Below are positions 52,981 to 62,120 of a DNA stretch of 64,000 nt, in pieces. The notes beneath the pieces are model-generated. The model saw only the letters and a list, made by a program, of their open reading frames with translations. It searched no databases and had not been told where the DNA came from. This DNA is from Pseudomonas sp. N40(2020). GTDB taxonomy: Bacteria > Pseudomonadota > Gammaproteobacteria > Pseudomonadales > Pseudomonadaceae. A program made the position numbers and the translations under genes. The DNA is taken from NCBI RefSeq assembly GCF_014472415.1, contig NZ_JACSZV010000005.1:62001-126000 (forward strand). Direction: 5' to 3'. How positions within the stretch are numbered: position 1 is the first letter of the stretch; the number at the start of each line of letters is the position of its first letter.

Positions 52981-55407
52981 GTGAAAACCATCCCTGCCAA
53001 CAACAAGAAATCTCCTTGGTTGCCGCTGGCCCTTGCGCTGGCGGTCAACGCTGCCATGCCTTTGGCATTCGCGGCCGACGCCATTCATATCCGCGCCCAG
53101 CCGCTGGGTCAGGCCTTGAGTGAACTGGGCCAGCAAACCTCGTTACAAGTGTTTTTCAGCCCGGAGCTGGTCGCCGGCAAACAGGCTCCGGCGGTCGATG
53201 GTGATATCTCGCCGGAGCAGGCGCTGCGCCAATTGCTGCAGGGCAGCGGTCTGGATTATCAGATCAACGAAGGTTCGGTGACCCTGTCGCCCACCGCGAC
53301 TTCCGCCGCCACCAACGGCCCGCTGGAGCTCGGCGTGACCGACATCAAAGTGGTCGGCGACTGGCTCGGTGATGCCGACGCCGTCGTGGTGCAGAACCAT
53401 CCCGGTGCGCGCACGGTGATCCGCCGCGAAGCGATGGTCGAGCAGGGCGCAATGAACGTCAGCGACGTCCTCAAGCGTGTGCCGGGCGTGCAGGTGCAGG
53501 ACTCCAACGGTACCGGCGGCAGCGACATCGCGCTGAACGTCGGCGTGCGCGGCCTGACGTCGCGTCTGTCACCGCGCTCCACCGTGCTGATCGATGGCGT
53601 ACCGGCAGCGTTCGCGCCGTATGGTCAGCCGCAACTGTCGATGGCGCCGATTTCTGCGGGCAACCTCGACAGCATCGACGTGGTCCGTGGCGCCGGTTCT
53701 GTGCGTTATGGGCCGCAGAACGTCGGCGGGGTGATCAACTTCGTCACCCGCGCGATCCCGGAAAAAACCACCGGTGAAATCGGCACCACCCTGGAAACCA
53801 CACAGTACGGCGGCTGGAAACACATTGACACCGCGTTCCTCGGCGGCACCGCCGATAACGGCATGGGTGTAGCGTTGCTCTACTCGGGCGTCAACGGCCA
53901 CGGCTATCGCGAGCGCAATAACGGCAACGACATCGACGACGTGCTGCTCAAGACGCACTGGGCGCCGACCGATCAGGACGATTTCAGCCTCAACTTCCAC
54001 TACTACGACGCCAGCGCCGACATGCCCGGTGGCCTGACGCAGAAGCAGTACGATGACAAACCCTACGATTCGGTGCGCGACTACGACAACTTCACCGGTC
54101 GGCGCAAAGACGTGTCGTTCAAGTGGATTCGCCAGATCGATGAGCGTACCCAGGCCGAAGTGCTGACCTATTACACCGACAGCTTCCGTGGCAGCACCAT
54201 CGCCGCCCGCGACCAGAAAACCCTCAGCTCGTATCCGCGTTCCTACTACACCTTGGGCATCGAGCCGCGTGTGTCGCGCGTGTTTGACGTTGGCCCGACG
54301 ACTCAGGAAGTCAGCGTCGGTTACCGCTATTTGAAAGAGGCGATGCACGAGCAGTCGAGCCGTCTGGCGCTGGTCAACAATCAGCCGGTGGTTACGCCGA
54401 CCTCCGACGGCCATGTGTTTCAGGATCGCACCGGCGGCACGGAAGCCAACTCGGTCTACGTCGATAACAAAATCGACGTCGGCAACTGGACGGTCACCCC
54501 GGGCATTCGTTTCGAACACATCAGCACCGACTGGCACGACCGCGCCGTGCTCGACACTGCCGGCAAACCGGTGCCGGAGAAAAACCGCAGCATCGAGAGC
54601 AACGAACCGCTGCCGGCGCTGAGCGTGATGTATCACTTGTCGGATGCGTGGAAGCTGTTCGCCAACTACGAGACGTCGTTCGGCAGCCTGCAATATTTCC
54701 AGCTCGGTCAGGGTGGTTCCGGTGACAACACCGCCAACGGTCTGGAGCCGGAAAAGGCCAAGACTTACGAGATCGGTACGCGCTACAACGATGACGTGTG
54801 GGGCGGGGAAGTGACGCTGTTCTACATCGACTTCGACGATGAACTGCAATACATCAGCAATGATGTGGGCTGGACCAATCTTGGTGCGACCAAGCACCAG
54901 GGGATTGAAGCGTCGGTACATTACGACATGGCAGCGCTGGACTCGCGCCTTGATGGCTTGACCGCGAATGCTGGTTTTACTTATACCCGTGCGACTTATG
55001 AAGGGGAGATTCCGGGGTTCAAGGGGCGTGATCTGCCGTTTTATTCGCGTCAGGTGGCGACGGTGGGGTTGCGGTATGACGTCAATCGCTGGACCTACAA
55101 TCTCGACGGTTTTGCTCAGTCCAAGCAGCGCTCGCCGGGTACCGGGGTGAATGCTGATGGCAGTTTCAATGGCAATTACATTACTGACGGTACGGCGGAT
55201 GGGCAGTATGGCGATATTCCGGGTTATGTGACCTGGAACGTGCGCGGGGGGTATGACTTTGGGCCTCAGGTGTCGAATCTGAAGTTGGGGGCGGGGGTGA
55301 AGAACGTCTTCGATAAGCAGTACTTTACGCGTTCCAGTGATAACAATTCGGGGATGTATGTGGGGGCGCCGCGGACGTTTTTTGTGCAGGCCAGTGTGGG
55401 GTTTTGA
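52981..55407 (+). CDS. fecA: TonB-dependent ferric citrate-type receptor with signalling domain
   Basis: An 808-residue outer-membrane receptor. After the signal peptide (ending LAFAAD) comes the STN signalling domain (IHIRAQPLGQALSELGQQTS, about 35-110), TonB-box region, plug (ARTVIRREAMVEQGAMNVSD and PRSTVLIDGVPAAFAPYGQP QLS), and the barrel ending VGAPRTFFVQASVGF. Several long stretches closely follow E. coli FecA (VVGDWLGDA, DVVRGAGSVRYGPQNVGGVI, YYDASADMPGG), so ferric (di)citrate is the best substrate guess. The start is GTG at 52981. Confidence 0.92.
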   Translation: MKTIPANNKKSPWLPLALALAVNAAMPLAFAADAIHIRAQPLGQALSELGQQTSLQVFFSPELVAGKQAPAVDGDISPEQALRQLLQGSGLDYQINEGSVTLSPTATSAATNGPLELGVTDIKVVGDWLGDADAVVVQNHPGARTVIRREAMVEQGAMNVSDVLKRVPGVQVQDSNGTGGSDIALNVGVRGLTSRLSPRSTVLIDGVPAAFAPYGQPQLSMAPISAGNLDSIDVVRGAGSVRYGPQNVGGVINFVTRAIPEKTTGEIGTTLETTQYGGWKHIDTAFLGGTADNGMGVALLYSGVNGHGYRERNNGNDIDDVLLKTHWAPTDQDDFSLNFHYYDASADMPGGLTQKQYDDKPYDSVRDYDNFTGRRKDVSFKWIRQIDERTQAEVLTYYTDSFRGSTIAARDQKTLSSYPRSYYTLGIEPRVSRVFDVGPTTQEVSVGYRYLKEAMHEQSSRLALVNNQPVVTPTSDGHVFQDRTGGTEANSVYVDNKIDVGNWTVTPGIRFEHISTDWHDRAVLDTAGKPVPEKNRSIESNEPLPALSVMYHLSDAWKLFANYETSFGSLQYFQLGQGGSGDNTANGLEPEKAKTYEIGTRYNDDVWGGEVTLFYIDFDDELQYISNDVGWTNLGATKHQGIEASVHYDMAALDSRLDGLTANAGFTYTRATYEGEIPGFKGRDLPFYSRQVATVGLRYDVNRWTYNLDGFAQSKQRSPGTGVNADGSFNGNYITDGTADGQYGDIPGYVTWNVRGGYDFGPQVSNLKLGAGVKNVFDKQYFTRSSDNNSGMYVGAPRTFFVQASVGF

Positions 55408-55441
55408 CTGAGTACATATCCGTTATTTTTGTGAGGGCGAC

Positions 55442-56176
55442 TTAGGGTTCCGCCCTTACGGCGGGTCACTTTTTCCAGACGCCGAAAAAGTAACCAAAAA
55501 GGCTTGCCCTGACGTACGGCCCGCTCGCTGAGGCTCGGGGTTCCTTCGCTGCGGGATTGATCCGGGGGCATCGCCTCCGGTTTGCTTCGCTGCACCTCCT
55601 CTCGATGTGTTTGGCTGCGCCAAACGGTCGCTGCGCTCCCACCCCCGGATCAATCCCTCCACTCAGCCTTCCGACGGGCGCTTAGATCAAGAGCTTTACT
55701 CGAGCTAACGCTCATTGTGATGAGTGGTGCGGCTTTGCCGCTTGGGTTGTACGCAATTAAAACTGTAGGAGCCAGCCTGCTGGCGATGGCGGCCTGACAG
55801 CCGACCAATCTTTGTCAGGTGCATCCATTCCAATTGTAGGAACTGCCGAAGGCTCGGGCCCCGATCGGACGATCTTTTGATCTGCTTTGGCTTTGGCTTT
55901 GGCTTTGGCTTTGGCTTTGGCTTTTGATCTTGCTCTCAGCCCATCGGCAGGCCGAGCGAAGGTGTTCATCCGGGGGGTAGGCGCGCAGCGCCGTGCGGCG
56001 AAGCCGCACACATCGAGAGGAGGTGCAGCGAAGCAAACCGTAGGCGATGCCCCCGGATGGACACCGTAGCGAGGGAACACTGAGCCTAGGCGAAGTGCCG
56101 TACGTCAGGGGGCAGCCTTTTGGGTTACTTTTTCGGCGTCTGGAAAAAGTGACCCGCCGTAAGGGCGGAACCCTAA
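55442..56176. repeat. Long imperfect inverted repeat with internal hexamer tract
   Basis: Left arm about 55442-55612 and right arm about 56008-56176 are reverse complements over roughly 170 bp, beginning TTAGGGTTCCGCCCTTACGG on the left. The roughly 395-bp centre carries a partial REP (near 55770) and the tandem tract below. From memory, sequences of this type are repeated many times in P. fluorescens-group genomes. No gene is called in it: frames here are the chance products of the repeat. Confidence 0.85.
55885..55920 (+). repeat. Tandem hexamer (CTTTGG)x6
   Basis: Six exact CTTTGG units followed by CTTTTG, flanked on both sides by CTTTTGATC-like sequence. Located in the loop of the long inverted repeat; a likely site of slippage variation. 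Confidence 0.95.
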
Positions 56177-56247
56177 GCAGCCGTTACCGCAGCAACGGAT
56201 ATGCCCCCACCCCAACCCCAAACAACAATCTGACAGGTGCACTGAGT

Positions 56248-57399
56248 TCAGACTTTCAACACCTTCCCACCAATAGCCACCGCCACCAGCAACACCGCCA
56301 TCAACCCGAAAGCAAAACTCAAACTGCTGGCATGAGCAACAAAACCAATCACTGCCGGCCCCGCCAGAATCCCCGCATAACCCAACGTAGTAATCGCCGG
56401 CACCGCAATACTTTCCGGCATCACGGTTTGTTTGCCCACCGCCGTGTACAACACCGGCACGATATTCGAGCAACCGGCACCGACCAACGCATAACCGACC
56501 AGTGCAGCCTCCCAGCTCGGTGCGAACGTTGCCAGAAACAAGCCTGCCGCCGCCAACAGGCCACCAAACAAAATGATCCGCGTCGCCCCGACAATCCGAA
56601 CAATCCGGTCACCCATCAAGCGTCCGGCGGTCATGGTCAGAGCGAACGCCGCGTAACCCAGCCCCGCATACGCCGTGTCGATCCCGCGCTCTTGCGCCAG
56701 GAACACCGCACTCCAGTCCAGCGCCGCACCTTCGGTGAGGAATACGATGAAGCACATCCCGCCGATAAACAGCACGATGCCGTGGGGGATGGCGAATGCA
56801 GGCCCGGAGCTTTCGCTGCCATAGGGCAACATGTGCGGTACACACTTGAACAAAGCGGCGATCAACACCGCCACCACCACCAGCATCGCGCCCAACGGCG
56901 AAAGGCCGAGGCCGAGCAGGGCGCTGACGCCTGCCGCGCCGACGATGCCGCCAAGGCTGAACAGACCGTGGAAACCCGACATCATGTTCTTGCCGCTCGC
57001 ACGCTCGACGATCACCGCTTGCAGGTTTACCGTCGAATCCACCGTGCCGAGGCCGGCGCCGAACATGAACAGCGTGGCGATCAGCGCCGGAATCGACGAC
57101 ACCGTCGCGAGCAACGGCAATGCCGCGCAGATCAACAGCGTGCCGCCAGTTGCCACTCTGCGGCAGCCGAATCGCGTTGCCAGAATCCCCGCCATGGGCA
57201 TCGCCAGAATCGAACCGACGCCCAGGCATAACAGCAACAATCCCAGCGTGCCCTCATCAAGCCCGGCCCTAGCCTTGGCGTACGGCACCAGTGGCGCCCA
57301 TGCGGCAATGCCGAGCCCGGCGATGAAGAAAGCGATGCGCGTGGACATCTGTTGCAGGCGTCCGGGGACGAAAGTGTCTTGGGGGTTGAGGCTGGTCAT
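56248..57399 (-). CDS. MFS transporter
   Basis: A 383-residue, 12-helix protein. It begins MTSLNPQDTFVPGRLQQMST and has IAFFIAGLGIAAWAPLVPYA, YAKARAGLDEGTLGLLLLCL and repeated GxxxG helices, a pattern seen in YbjJ/FucP-like MFS proteins. Substrate unknown. AAGGAT precedes the ATG at 57399; the longer frame runs through a REP sequence and is not coding. Divergent from the DapF-like gene. Confidence 0.85.
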   Translation of the reverse strand: MTSLNPQDTFVPGRLQQMSTRIAFFIAGLGIAAWAPLVPYAKARAGLDEGTLGLLLLCLGVGSILAMPMAGILATRFGCRRVATGGTLLICAALPLLATVSSIPALIATLFMFGAGLGTVDSTVNLQAVIVERASGKNMMSGFHGLFSLGGIVGAAGVSALLGLGLSPLGAMLVVVAVLIAALFKCVPHMLPYGSESSGPAFAIPHGIVLFIGGMCFIVFLTEGAALDWSAVFLAQERGIDTAYAGLGYAAFALTMTAGRLMGDRIVRIVGATRIILFGGLLAAAGLFLATFAPSWEAALVGYALVGAGCSNIVPVLYTAVGKQTVMPESIAVPAITTLGYAGILAGPAVIGFVAHASSLSFAFGLMAVLLVAVAIGGKVLKV

Positions 57400-57498
57400 A
57401 TCGATCCTTGGCAAAAAACGTCGCGTCCCCGAAGGACAGTGATTGAGCGTCGAGGTTCGATCGCAGGTGTTCCGGGGACGTGCAGTCGACATCCTAAC

Positions 57499-57589
57499 CT
57501 GTGGGAGTGAGCCTGCTCGCGATAGCGGTGGATCAGTCGACATTTTTTTGCCTGGCACACCGCTATCGCGAGCAGGCTCACTCCTACAG
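57499..57589. repeat. REP-type inverted repeat pair (REPIN)
   Basis: Arms 57499-57530 and 57558-57589 pair almost perfectly over 32 bp (GTGGGAGTGAGCCTGCTCGC type). It separates the divergent MFS and DapF-like genes. Confidence 0.92.
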
Positions 57590-57638
57590 GTAGTTGCGGT
57601 TTACAGTGGACTACTTTGGCAGCAGGGACACAAAAGTG

Positions 57639-58619
57639 ATGACGCAGTTCTACGATGCGCGGGGCAACATCTACGGAGTGATCTCTCCCGAGGCGCTACG
57701 CATGGCGGGAATCGACTTGCCGACCAGCGCTGGCGAATGTGCGTCATCACGCCAGACCTGGAGTCATCACGCCGTCGCTCTCTGCTGCGAATGGCCCGAA
57801 GGTCAGCGGCCAGCAGACAGCAAATCCCACCGCAGCGACGGTCTGCTCGTGGGTCCGTTCCAGGCGTCGCCGCCATTTGACGTGCTGATCATCAACACCG
57901 ACGGTACCCTCGCCGAGCGCAGTGGCAATGGCCTGACGATCTTCTCGCAAGCCCTGACCGAGCAAGGTGTACTGCCCGAGCAGGGCGCTCTGTTGCGCGT
58001 GCATCATGACAAAGGGAGCGCGGTTGAGACCTCTGTGAAACCGGCCGAAGTCGAAGGCGTGAGAGGATTCTGGCTGGATCTCGGCCAACCCGAATTCGGC
58101 CCGTCCGCGGTCGGTGCACAGAACGCAGAAAGCCGCGAATTCAACGGCTGTGGAACAAGCCATATTCAATCCTTGGCACAACTCGATCCGTCGTGGAGCC
58201 ACAGCCAGTTCGTGCGTATTGGCAATCCGCATTGCGTGACGTTGCTGACAGAAGTTGCCGCGCTGCCCAGTAACGAACAGATGCGCGAATCGCCACTGAA
58301 CGAAGGCCTGACCCGAATCGCTTATGCCATGCCCACCGGCTCAGGGCAGCCCTGTCCGGCGGGCGTCAATCTGCAATGGGCCGCGCGCGAGTCCGCACGA
58401 CGTATCGTCGCCCGGGTGTTCGAACGCGGCGAAGGGCCGACGGCCTCTTCTGGCACCAGCGCCAGCGCAGTGGCCTCAGCGGCGTGGCGGGTCGGATGGG
58501 TCGAGGCAGGCGCAGTACACGTCGTCATGCCCGGCGGCACGGCGCCGATCCTGCTCGAAGAAGCAAATGGTGAATTGCTGCGCCTCAGCCTGTTCGGTAC
58601 GGCCCAACCGATCCTCTAG
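57639..58619 (+). CDS. Diaminopimelate epimerase-fold protein with both catalytic cysteines replaced
   Basis: A 326-residue DapF-like protein. The first active-site block reads NTDGTLAERSGNGL (residues 86-99) where DapF has NADGSEVEQCGNG, so the catalytic Cys is Ser95. The second reads FERGEGPTASSGTSASA (261-277) where DapF has WERGxGETxACGTGA, so the second Cys is Ser271. The GNPHCV substrate block is kept (195-200). Classical two-cysteine epimerase chemistry is therefore not possible; an isomerase of another kind, or a binding protein, is likelier. The start at 57639 is preferred over 57594. It lies upstream of the convergent cytosine genes. Confidence 0.8.
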   Translation: MTQFYDARGNIYGVISPEALRMAGIDLPTSAGECASSRQTWSHHAVALCCEWPEGQRPADSKSHRSDGLLVGPFQASPPFDVLIINTDGTLAERSGNGLTIFSQALTEQGVLPEQGALLRVHHDKGSAVETSVKPAEVEGVRGFWLDLGQPEFGPSAVGAQNAESREFNGCGTSHIQSLAQLDPSWSHSQFVRIGNPHCVTLLTEVAALPSNEQMRESPLNEGLTRIAYAMPTGSGQPCPAGVNLQWAARESARRIVARVFERGEGPTASSGTSASAVASAAWRVGWVEAGAVHVVMPGGTAPILLEEANGELLRLSLFGTAQPIL

Positions 58620-58643
58620 CGCTGCCGAAGGTTTGCGATACCG

Positions 58644-58808
58644 TTAATGAGCCTTGAACAACGTCACGCTCACCACCTGATCACCCTCGACAACCAGCCG
58701 CAGCAACGCCTGCGGAGTGGGCAACGCCTCAAAACACTCAATAATCACCGAGTGTGCCGACGTCGCCAGCAACGACAAGCTTCGGGCATGCTTCAACTGG
58801 CGTTTCAC
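58644..58808 (-). pseudogene. Possible C-terminal gene fragment
   Basis: A 54-codon minus-strand frame from GTG 58808 reads VKRQLKHARSLSLLATSAHS and ends LLRLVVEGDQVVSVTLFKAH. It has protein-like composition but no ribosome site and a stop just upstream, so it may be the tail of a lost gene. No family recognised. Confidence 0.3.
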
Positions 58809-58909
58809 CGGGCGCCAGTCCCGAGGCTACGATCGCAGCGCATGACACCGCTTCACGCAGGCGCGGGTCGAGGCCGGGGCGAGCATGCAAATGCCCGTAC
58901 ACGACACCC

Positions 58910-60145
58910 TTAGACGAACTCCACCACCGGCATCTGCCGCTTCATCAACACCTCGCCGCCGCGAATCGAATACAGCGGCAAGCCCTGACTGCGAATAACC
59001 TCGTAATCGCTGTCCGCCGACAGAATCAGCAGGTTCGCCGGGCGCCCCTGTTCCAGGCCATAACGCTCGCCCAAGTGCATGGCTTTGGCGCTGTTGTCGG
59101 TCACCAGATCCAGCGCACTTTGCAGGTTGCGGTAACCGAGCATGTGGCAGATGTGCAGCCCGGCTTCCAGCACGCGCAGGATATTGCCGTTGCCCAGCGG
59201 ATACCAGGGGTCGACGATCGAGTCCTGGCCAAAGCACACGTTCATACCGGCTTCCAGCAACTCGTTCACCCGGGTCACGCCACGCCGTTTCGGGAAGTTG
59301 TCGAAGCGGCCTTGCAGGTGAATGCTTTCGGTCGGACAGGAGACAAAACTGATCCCGGAATGGCCAAGCAGGCGGAACAGTTTGGCGCAGTAAGCGTTGT
59401 CGTAAGAGCCCATTGCCGTGGTGTGGCTGGCGGTGACTAGGGCGCCCATGTCGCGGCTGCGTGCCTCTTCGGCGAGCACTTCAAGGAAGCGCGAATGCGG
59501 GTCGTCGGTTTCGTCGCAATGCACGTCGACCAGGCAACCGGTGCGCTCGGCCAGGTCCATCAGGAACTTCACCGAACTCACACCCTGATCGCGGGTGTAC
59601 TCAAAGTGCGGAATCCCGCCGACCACGTCCGCACCCATGCGGATCGCTTCTTCCATCAGCTCGCGGCCGTTGCGGTATGACTCTATGCCTTCCTGCGGGA
59701 ACGCGACGATTTGCAGGTCGATCAGATGACGACTTTCCTCGCGCACTTCAAGCATGGCTTTGAGTGCAGTGAGTTGCGGGTCGGTGACATCGACGTGGGT
59801 GCGCACGTGCTGGATGCCGTGGGCGGCCAGGGTCTGAATGGTTTTCTTGGCGCGGGTCTTGGTGTCTTCTTCGGTGATGGTGACCTTGCGCTCGCCCCAG
59901 CACTCAATGCCTTCGAATAGCGTGCCGCTCATGTTCCAGCGCGGCTCGCCAGCGGTGAGGGTCGCGTCAAGGTGAATGTGCGGCTCGACGAAGGGCGGCA
60001 CCACCAGATTGCCGCCGGCGTCGAGGTCGTCGGGGCCGAGGGACGGCGCTTCGGACTGGCGGGCGATGCTGCGGATCAGCCCTTCCTCAAGGTGCAATTC
60101 GTGCAAACCTTCCTGGTTGCGCAATCGGGCGTTGATGATGTGCAT
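58910..60145 (-). CDS. codA: Cytosine deaminase
   Basis: A 411-residue amidohydrolase. Metal motif EPHIHLD (about 53-59), VHCDETDDPHSRF, VTASHTTAMGSYDNAYCAKL, and CFGQDSIVDPWYPLGNGNIL with the catalytic aspartate follow E. coli CodA closely. It converts cytosine to uracil and ammonia. It follows codB by 15 bp on the same strand, the standard codBA operon. Confidence 0.95.
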   Translation of the reverse strand: MHIINARLRNQEGLHELHLEEGLIRSIARQSEAPSLGPDDLDAGGNLVVPPFVEPHIHLDATLTAGEPRWNMSGTLFEGIECWGERKVTITEEDTKTRAKKTIQTLAAHGIQHVRTHVDVTDPQLTALKAMLEVREESRHLIDLQIVAFPQEGIESYRNGRELMEEAIRMGADVVGGIPHFEYTRDQGVSSVKFLMDLAERTGCLVDVHCDETDDPHSRFLEVLAEEARSRDMGALVTASHTTAMGSYDNAYCAKLFRLLGHSGISFVSCPTESIHLQGRFDNFPKRRGVTRVNELLEAGMNVCFGQDSIVDPWYPLGNGNILRVLEAGLHICHMLGYRNLQSALDLVTDNSAKAMHLGERYGLEQGRPANLLILSADSDYEVIRSQGLPLYSIRGGEVLMKRQMPVVEFV

Positions 60146-60160
60146 CAGGCGAATCCTTTT

Positions 60161-61432
60161 TTATAAGTCTTGAAGTGGCGCGTTGGCGCTGCGGGCGCCG
60201 AGCAGGCCGGTGACGATGACATACGTTAGCGCGGCAGCGGCGATGCCTACCAGCGGCGCAACCCACGGCGAGCTGAACGCGGCGACGGTCCCGACCCCGT
60301 AGGCCCCGAGGCCCGGCCAGTTGAAGGCCGGCAGCCGTGCGTCGGCCAGGCGCGGATAGTGCCCGCGCCAGCGGAAGAAGAAGTCGGCCATGATCACCCC
60401 GCCAATCGGCGGAATCACCGTGCCGAGCAGAATCAGATACGGCACCAGCATGTCGTACATGCCCAGCAGGGCGAGCAGGGTGCCGATCACTGCGCCGGCC
60501 AGGGTTACGGTTTTGCGTCGGCCGGTGCGCAGCAGATTGCAGCCGGCGACGGCGAAATTGTAGATGGTGTTGTCCTGGGTGCTCCAGATATTGAGTAGCA
60601 GCATGGCCATCGCCGCCATGGCGAAGCCTTGCAGGAGCAGCACTTCCACCACGTCCGGTTGTTGATAGACGATGGCGCCGTAGGCACCGATCAGCACCAT
60701 CAAGCCGTTGCCGATGAAAAATCCGATCAGGCTGGCCAGCACCGCGACTTTTGCCGAGCGCGAAAAGCGCGTCCAGTTGGTCGCCTGGGTCGCGCCGCTG
60801 ACGAAGGTGCCGAACACCAGGGTGATCGCGGTCGACCAATCCAGCGAGCCGCTTGGCACCACGCTGAGCAAGCCCTCGAAACCGCCGACTTTCACCGTCG
60901 CCACCCACATCGACAACATCAACAGCAGCATCATCGCCGGCACCGCGATGTACGACAGAATCTCCAGGCCGCGATAGCCGACATACGCCGTGGCGCAAAA
61001 CACCAGGCCGAACAGCACCATCAAACCCAGCACCGCGCCTTCGCCCAGATCAAAGTATTTACCGAGCACCACCGCAGCGGTCGCTGTGCCCCAGGCGTAC
61101 CAGCCGATCTGGGTGAAGCCGAGGATCAGGTCGCTGAGCTTGCTGCCGACTTCGCCAAAACAGAAACGACCCATCAGCACCGAATTGAGACCGCTCTTGA
61201 AAGCGATGTAACCCAGACCCGCCGCGTACAGGCCGAGCAGCAGGTTGCCGACGATGATCACCGCCATCATCTCGGCAAAACCGAACGCCACACCGAGCTT
61301 GCCGCCGGCAAACATGGTCGCGGTGAAGAAGGTGAAGCCCAGCAATACCATGGCGGTCGAGGCCAGGCCTTTGCGTGCATGCATGGGGACTTCACTGAGG
61401 GGGTAATCGTTGCCGGGATCGTTTTGCGTCAT
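60161..61432 (-). CDS. codB: Cytosine permease
   Basis: A 423-residue, 12-helix NCS1-family transporter. NDYPLSEVPMHARKGLASTA, QIGWYAWGTATAAVVLGKYF and LVFGTFVSGATQATNWTRFS are characteristic of CodB. The start at 61432 has AAGGAACG upstream; a longer frame to 61612 includes AT-rich intergenic DNA and is rejected. It imports cytosine for CodA. Confidence 0.94.
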   Translation of the reverse strand: MTQNDPGNDYPLSEVPMHARKGLASTAMVLLGFTFFTATMFAGGKLGVAFGFAEMMAVIIVGNLLLGLYAAGLGYIAFKSGLNSVLMGRFCFGEVGSKLSDLILGFTQIGWYAWGTATAAVVLGKYFDLGEGAVLGLMVLFGLVFCATAYVGYRGLEILSYIAVPAMMLLLMLSMWVATVKVGGFEGLLSVVPSGSLDWSTAITLVFGTFVSGATQATNWTRFSRSAKVAVLASLIGFFIGNGLMVLIGAYGAIVYQQPDVVEVLLLQGFAMAAMAMLLLNIWSTQDNTIYNFAVAGCNLLRTGRRKTVTLAGAVIGTLLALLGMYDMLVPYLILLGTVIPPIGGVIMADFFFRWRGHYPRLADARLPAFNWPGLGAYGVGTVAAFSSPWVAPLVGIAAAALTYVIVTGLLGARSANAPLQDL

Positions 61433-61784
61433 GGGGCGTTCCTTGCTGAAAAAGGGAGACGCGGGGGAGGGTTGCAGTGGTCGTGCCAGGTTTGAGTAGC
61501 GTCCGTCCCAATGTTTGAAGATGTCTAAGTTATTGATTGTTGAACATCTAAGTGTTGAATCAGTAGGCATGTCGTGTTCTAACGAATTTATTGTTTGTGT
61601 GAAAATCTTCATATTTTGGATTAAGTATGGATTGCTCCCATGGTCTTGTTGGAATAATCCTACAGGATATTAGTCTTATTCCTGCCTTTAATTTATTGAC
61701 CGTAAAGACTTGATCCAATATATCTATAAGTGCAAGTGATTCACGATTTTTCAGAAAATTCTAATGGCGATACAAGGATGTGAG
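61433..61784 (+). promoter_or_regulatory. AT-rich promoter region of the lanthipeptide cluster
   Basis: 352 bp where GC content drops sharply. It serves divergent codB and the precursor gene. Two near-direct repeats (TGTCTAAGTT and CATCTAAGTG, about 61524-61553) and several TATAAT-like words occur; no operator was identified. AAGGA lies 7 bp before the precursor ATG. Confidence 0.4.
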
Positions 61785-62072
61785 ATGAATATTCGAAACG
61801 TTGATATCGAAACTATTAAAGATGTTATTCGGGCGGACGGCGTTATGATGAGCGCTGTCTTTGGGGAGAAGTACGTAGATCCACTTCTTGTGCAAGTTGA
61901 GAACACCCCCCCGGGAATGGAACTGACTAGGCCAGTACATACGGGGGCGGCAACAAGTAATTGTACTCAATGTTTCAGTCGGTGTTGCTATGCTTCTTAC
62001 TCTCCGAAATCAATAAAAAGTGGCACCTGTTATGGACTGGTATCCAGAGCCAATGTAGTCGTTTTTAACTAG
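61785..62072 (+). CDS. lanA: Class II lanthipeptide precursor peptide (candidate)
   Basis: A 95-residue peptide directly upstream of a LanM gene. Leader about residues 1-55: acidic, helical, Cys-free (MNIRNVDIETIKDVIRADGV). A Gly-Ala at 54-55 (HTGAATSN) could be the double-glycine-type cleavage site. The core is about 40 residues with five cysteines (60, 63, 67, 68, 82) and ten Ser/Thr, including CTQCFSRCCYASYS and SGTCYG, ending SRANVVVFN. That Cys and Ser/Thr pattern is what a lanthionine-forming enzyme needs. ATG at 61785 has AAGGA upstream; ATG 61764 would add MAIQGCE. Identity is inferred from the neighbour plus composition; no known lanthipeptide was matched. Confidence 0.8.
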   Translation: MNIRNVDIETIKDVIRADGVMMSAVFGEKYVDPLLVQVENTPPGMELTRPVHTGAATSNCTQCFSRCCYASYSPKSIKSGTCYGLVSRANVVVFN

Positions 62073-62077
62073 GTATG

Positions 62078-62098
62078 TGCCGCCTCAAGGCGGCATTT
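62078..62098 (+). terminator. Hairpin between precursor and LanM (attenuator)
   Basis: TGCCGCC-TCAA-GGCGGCA followed by TTT only. A weak terminator here would give more precursor than enzyme mRNA, as usual in lantibiotic operons. Confidence 0.65.
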
Positions 62099-62120
62099 CA
62101 ATTGACATAAGGAAGTGTTA

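Noticed and set aside
55885..55920. Tandem hexamers as a CRISPR-like array
   Set aside because: Units are contiguous and 6 bp long with no spacers; a simple tandem repeat.
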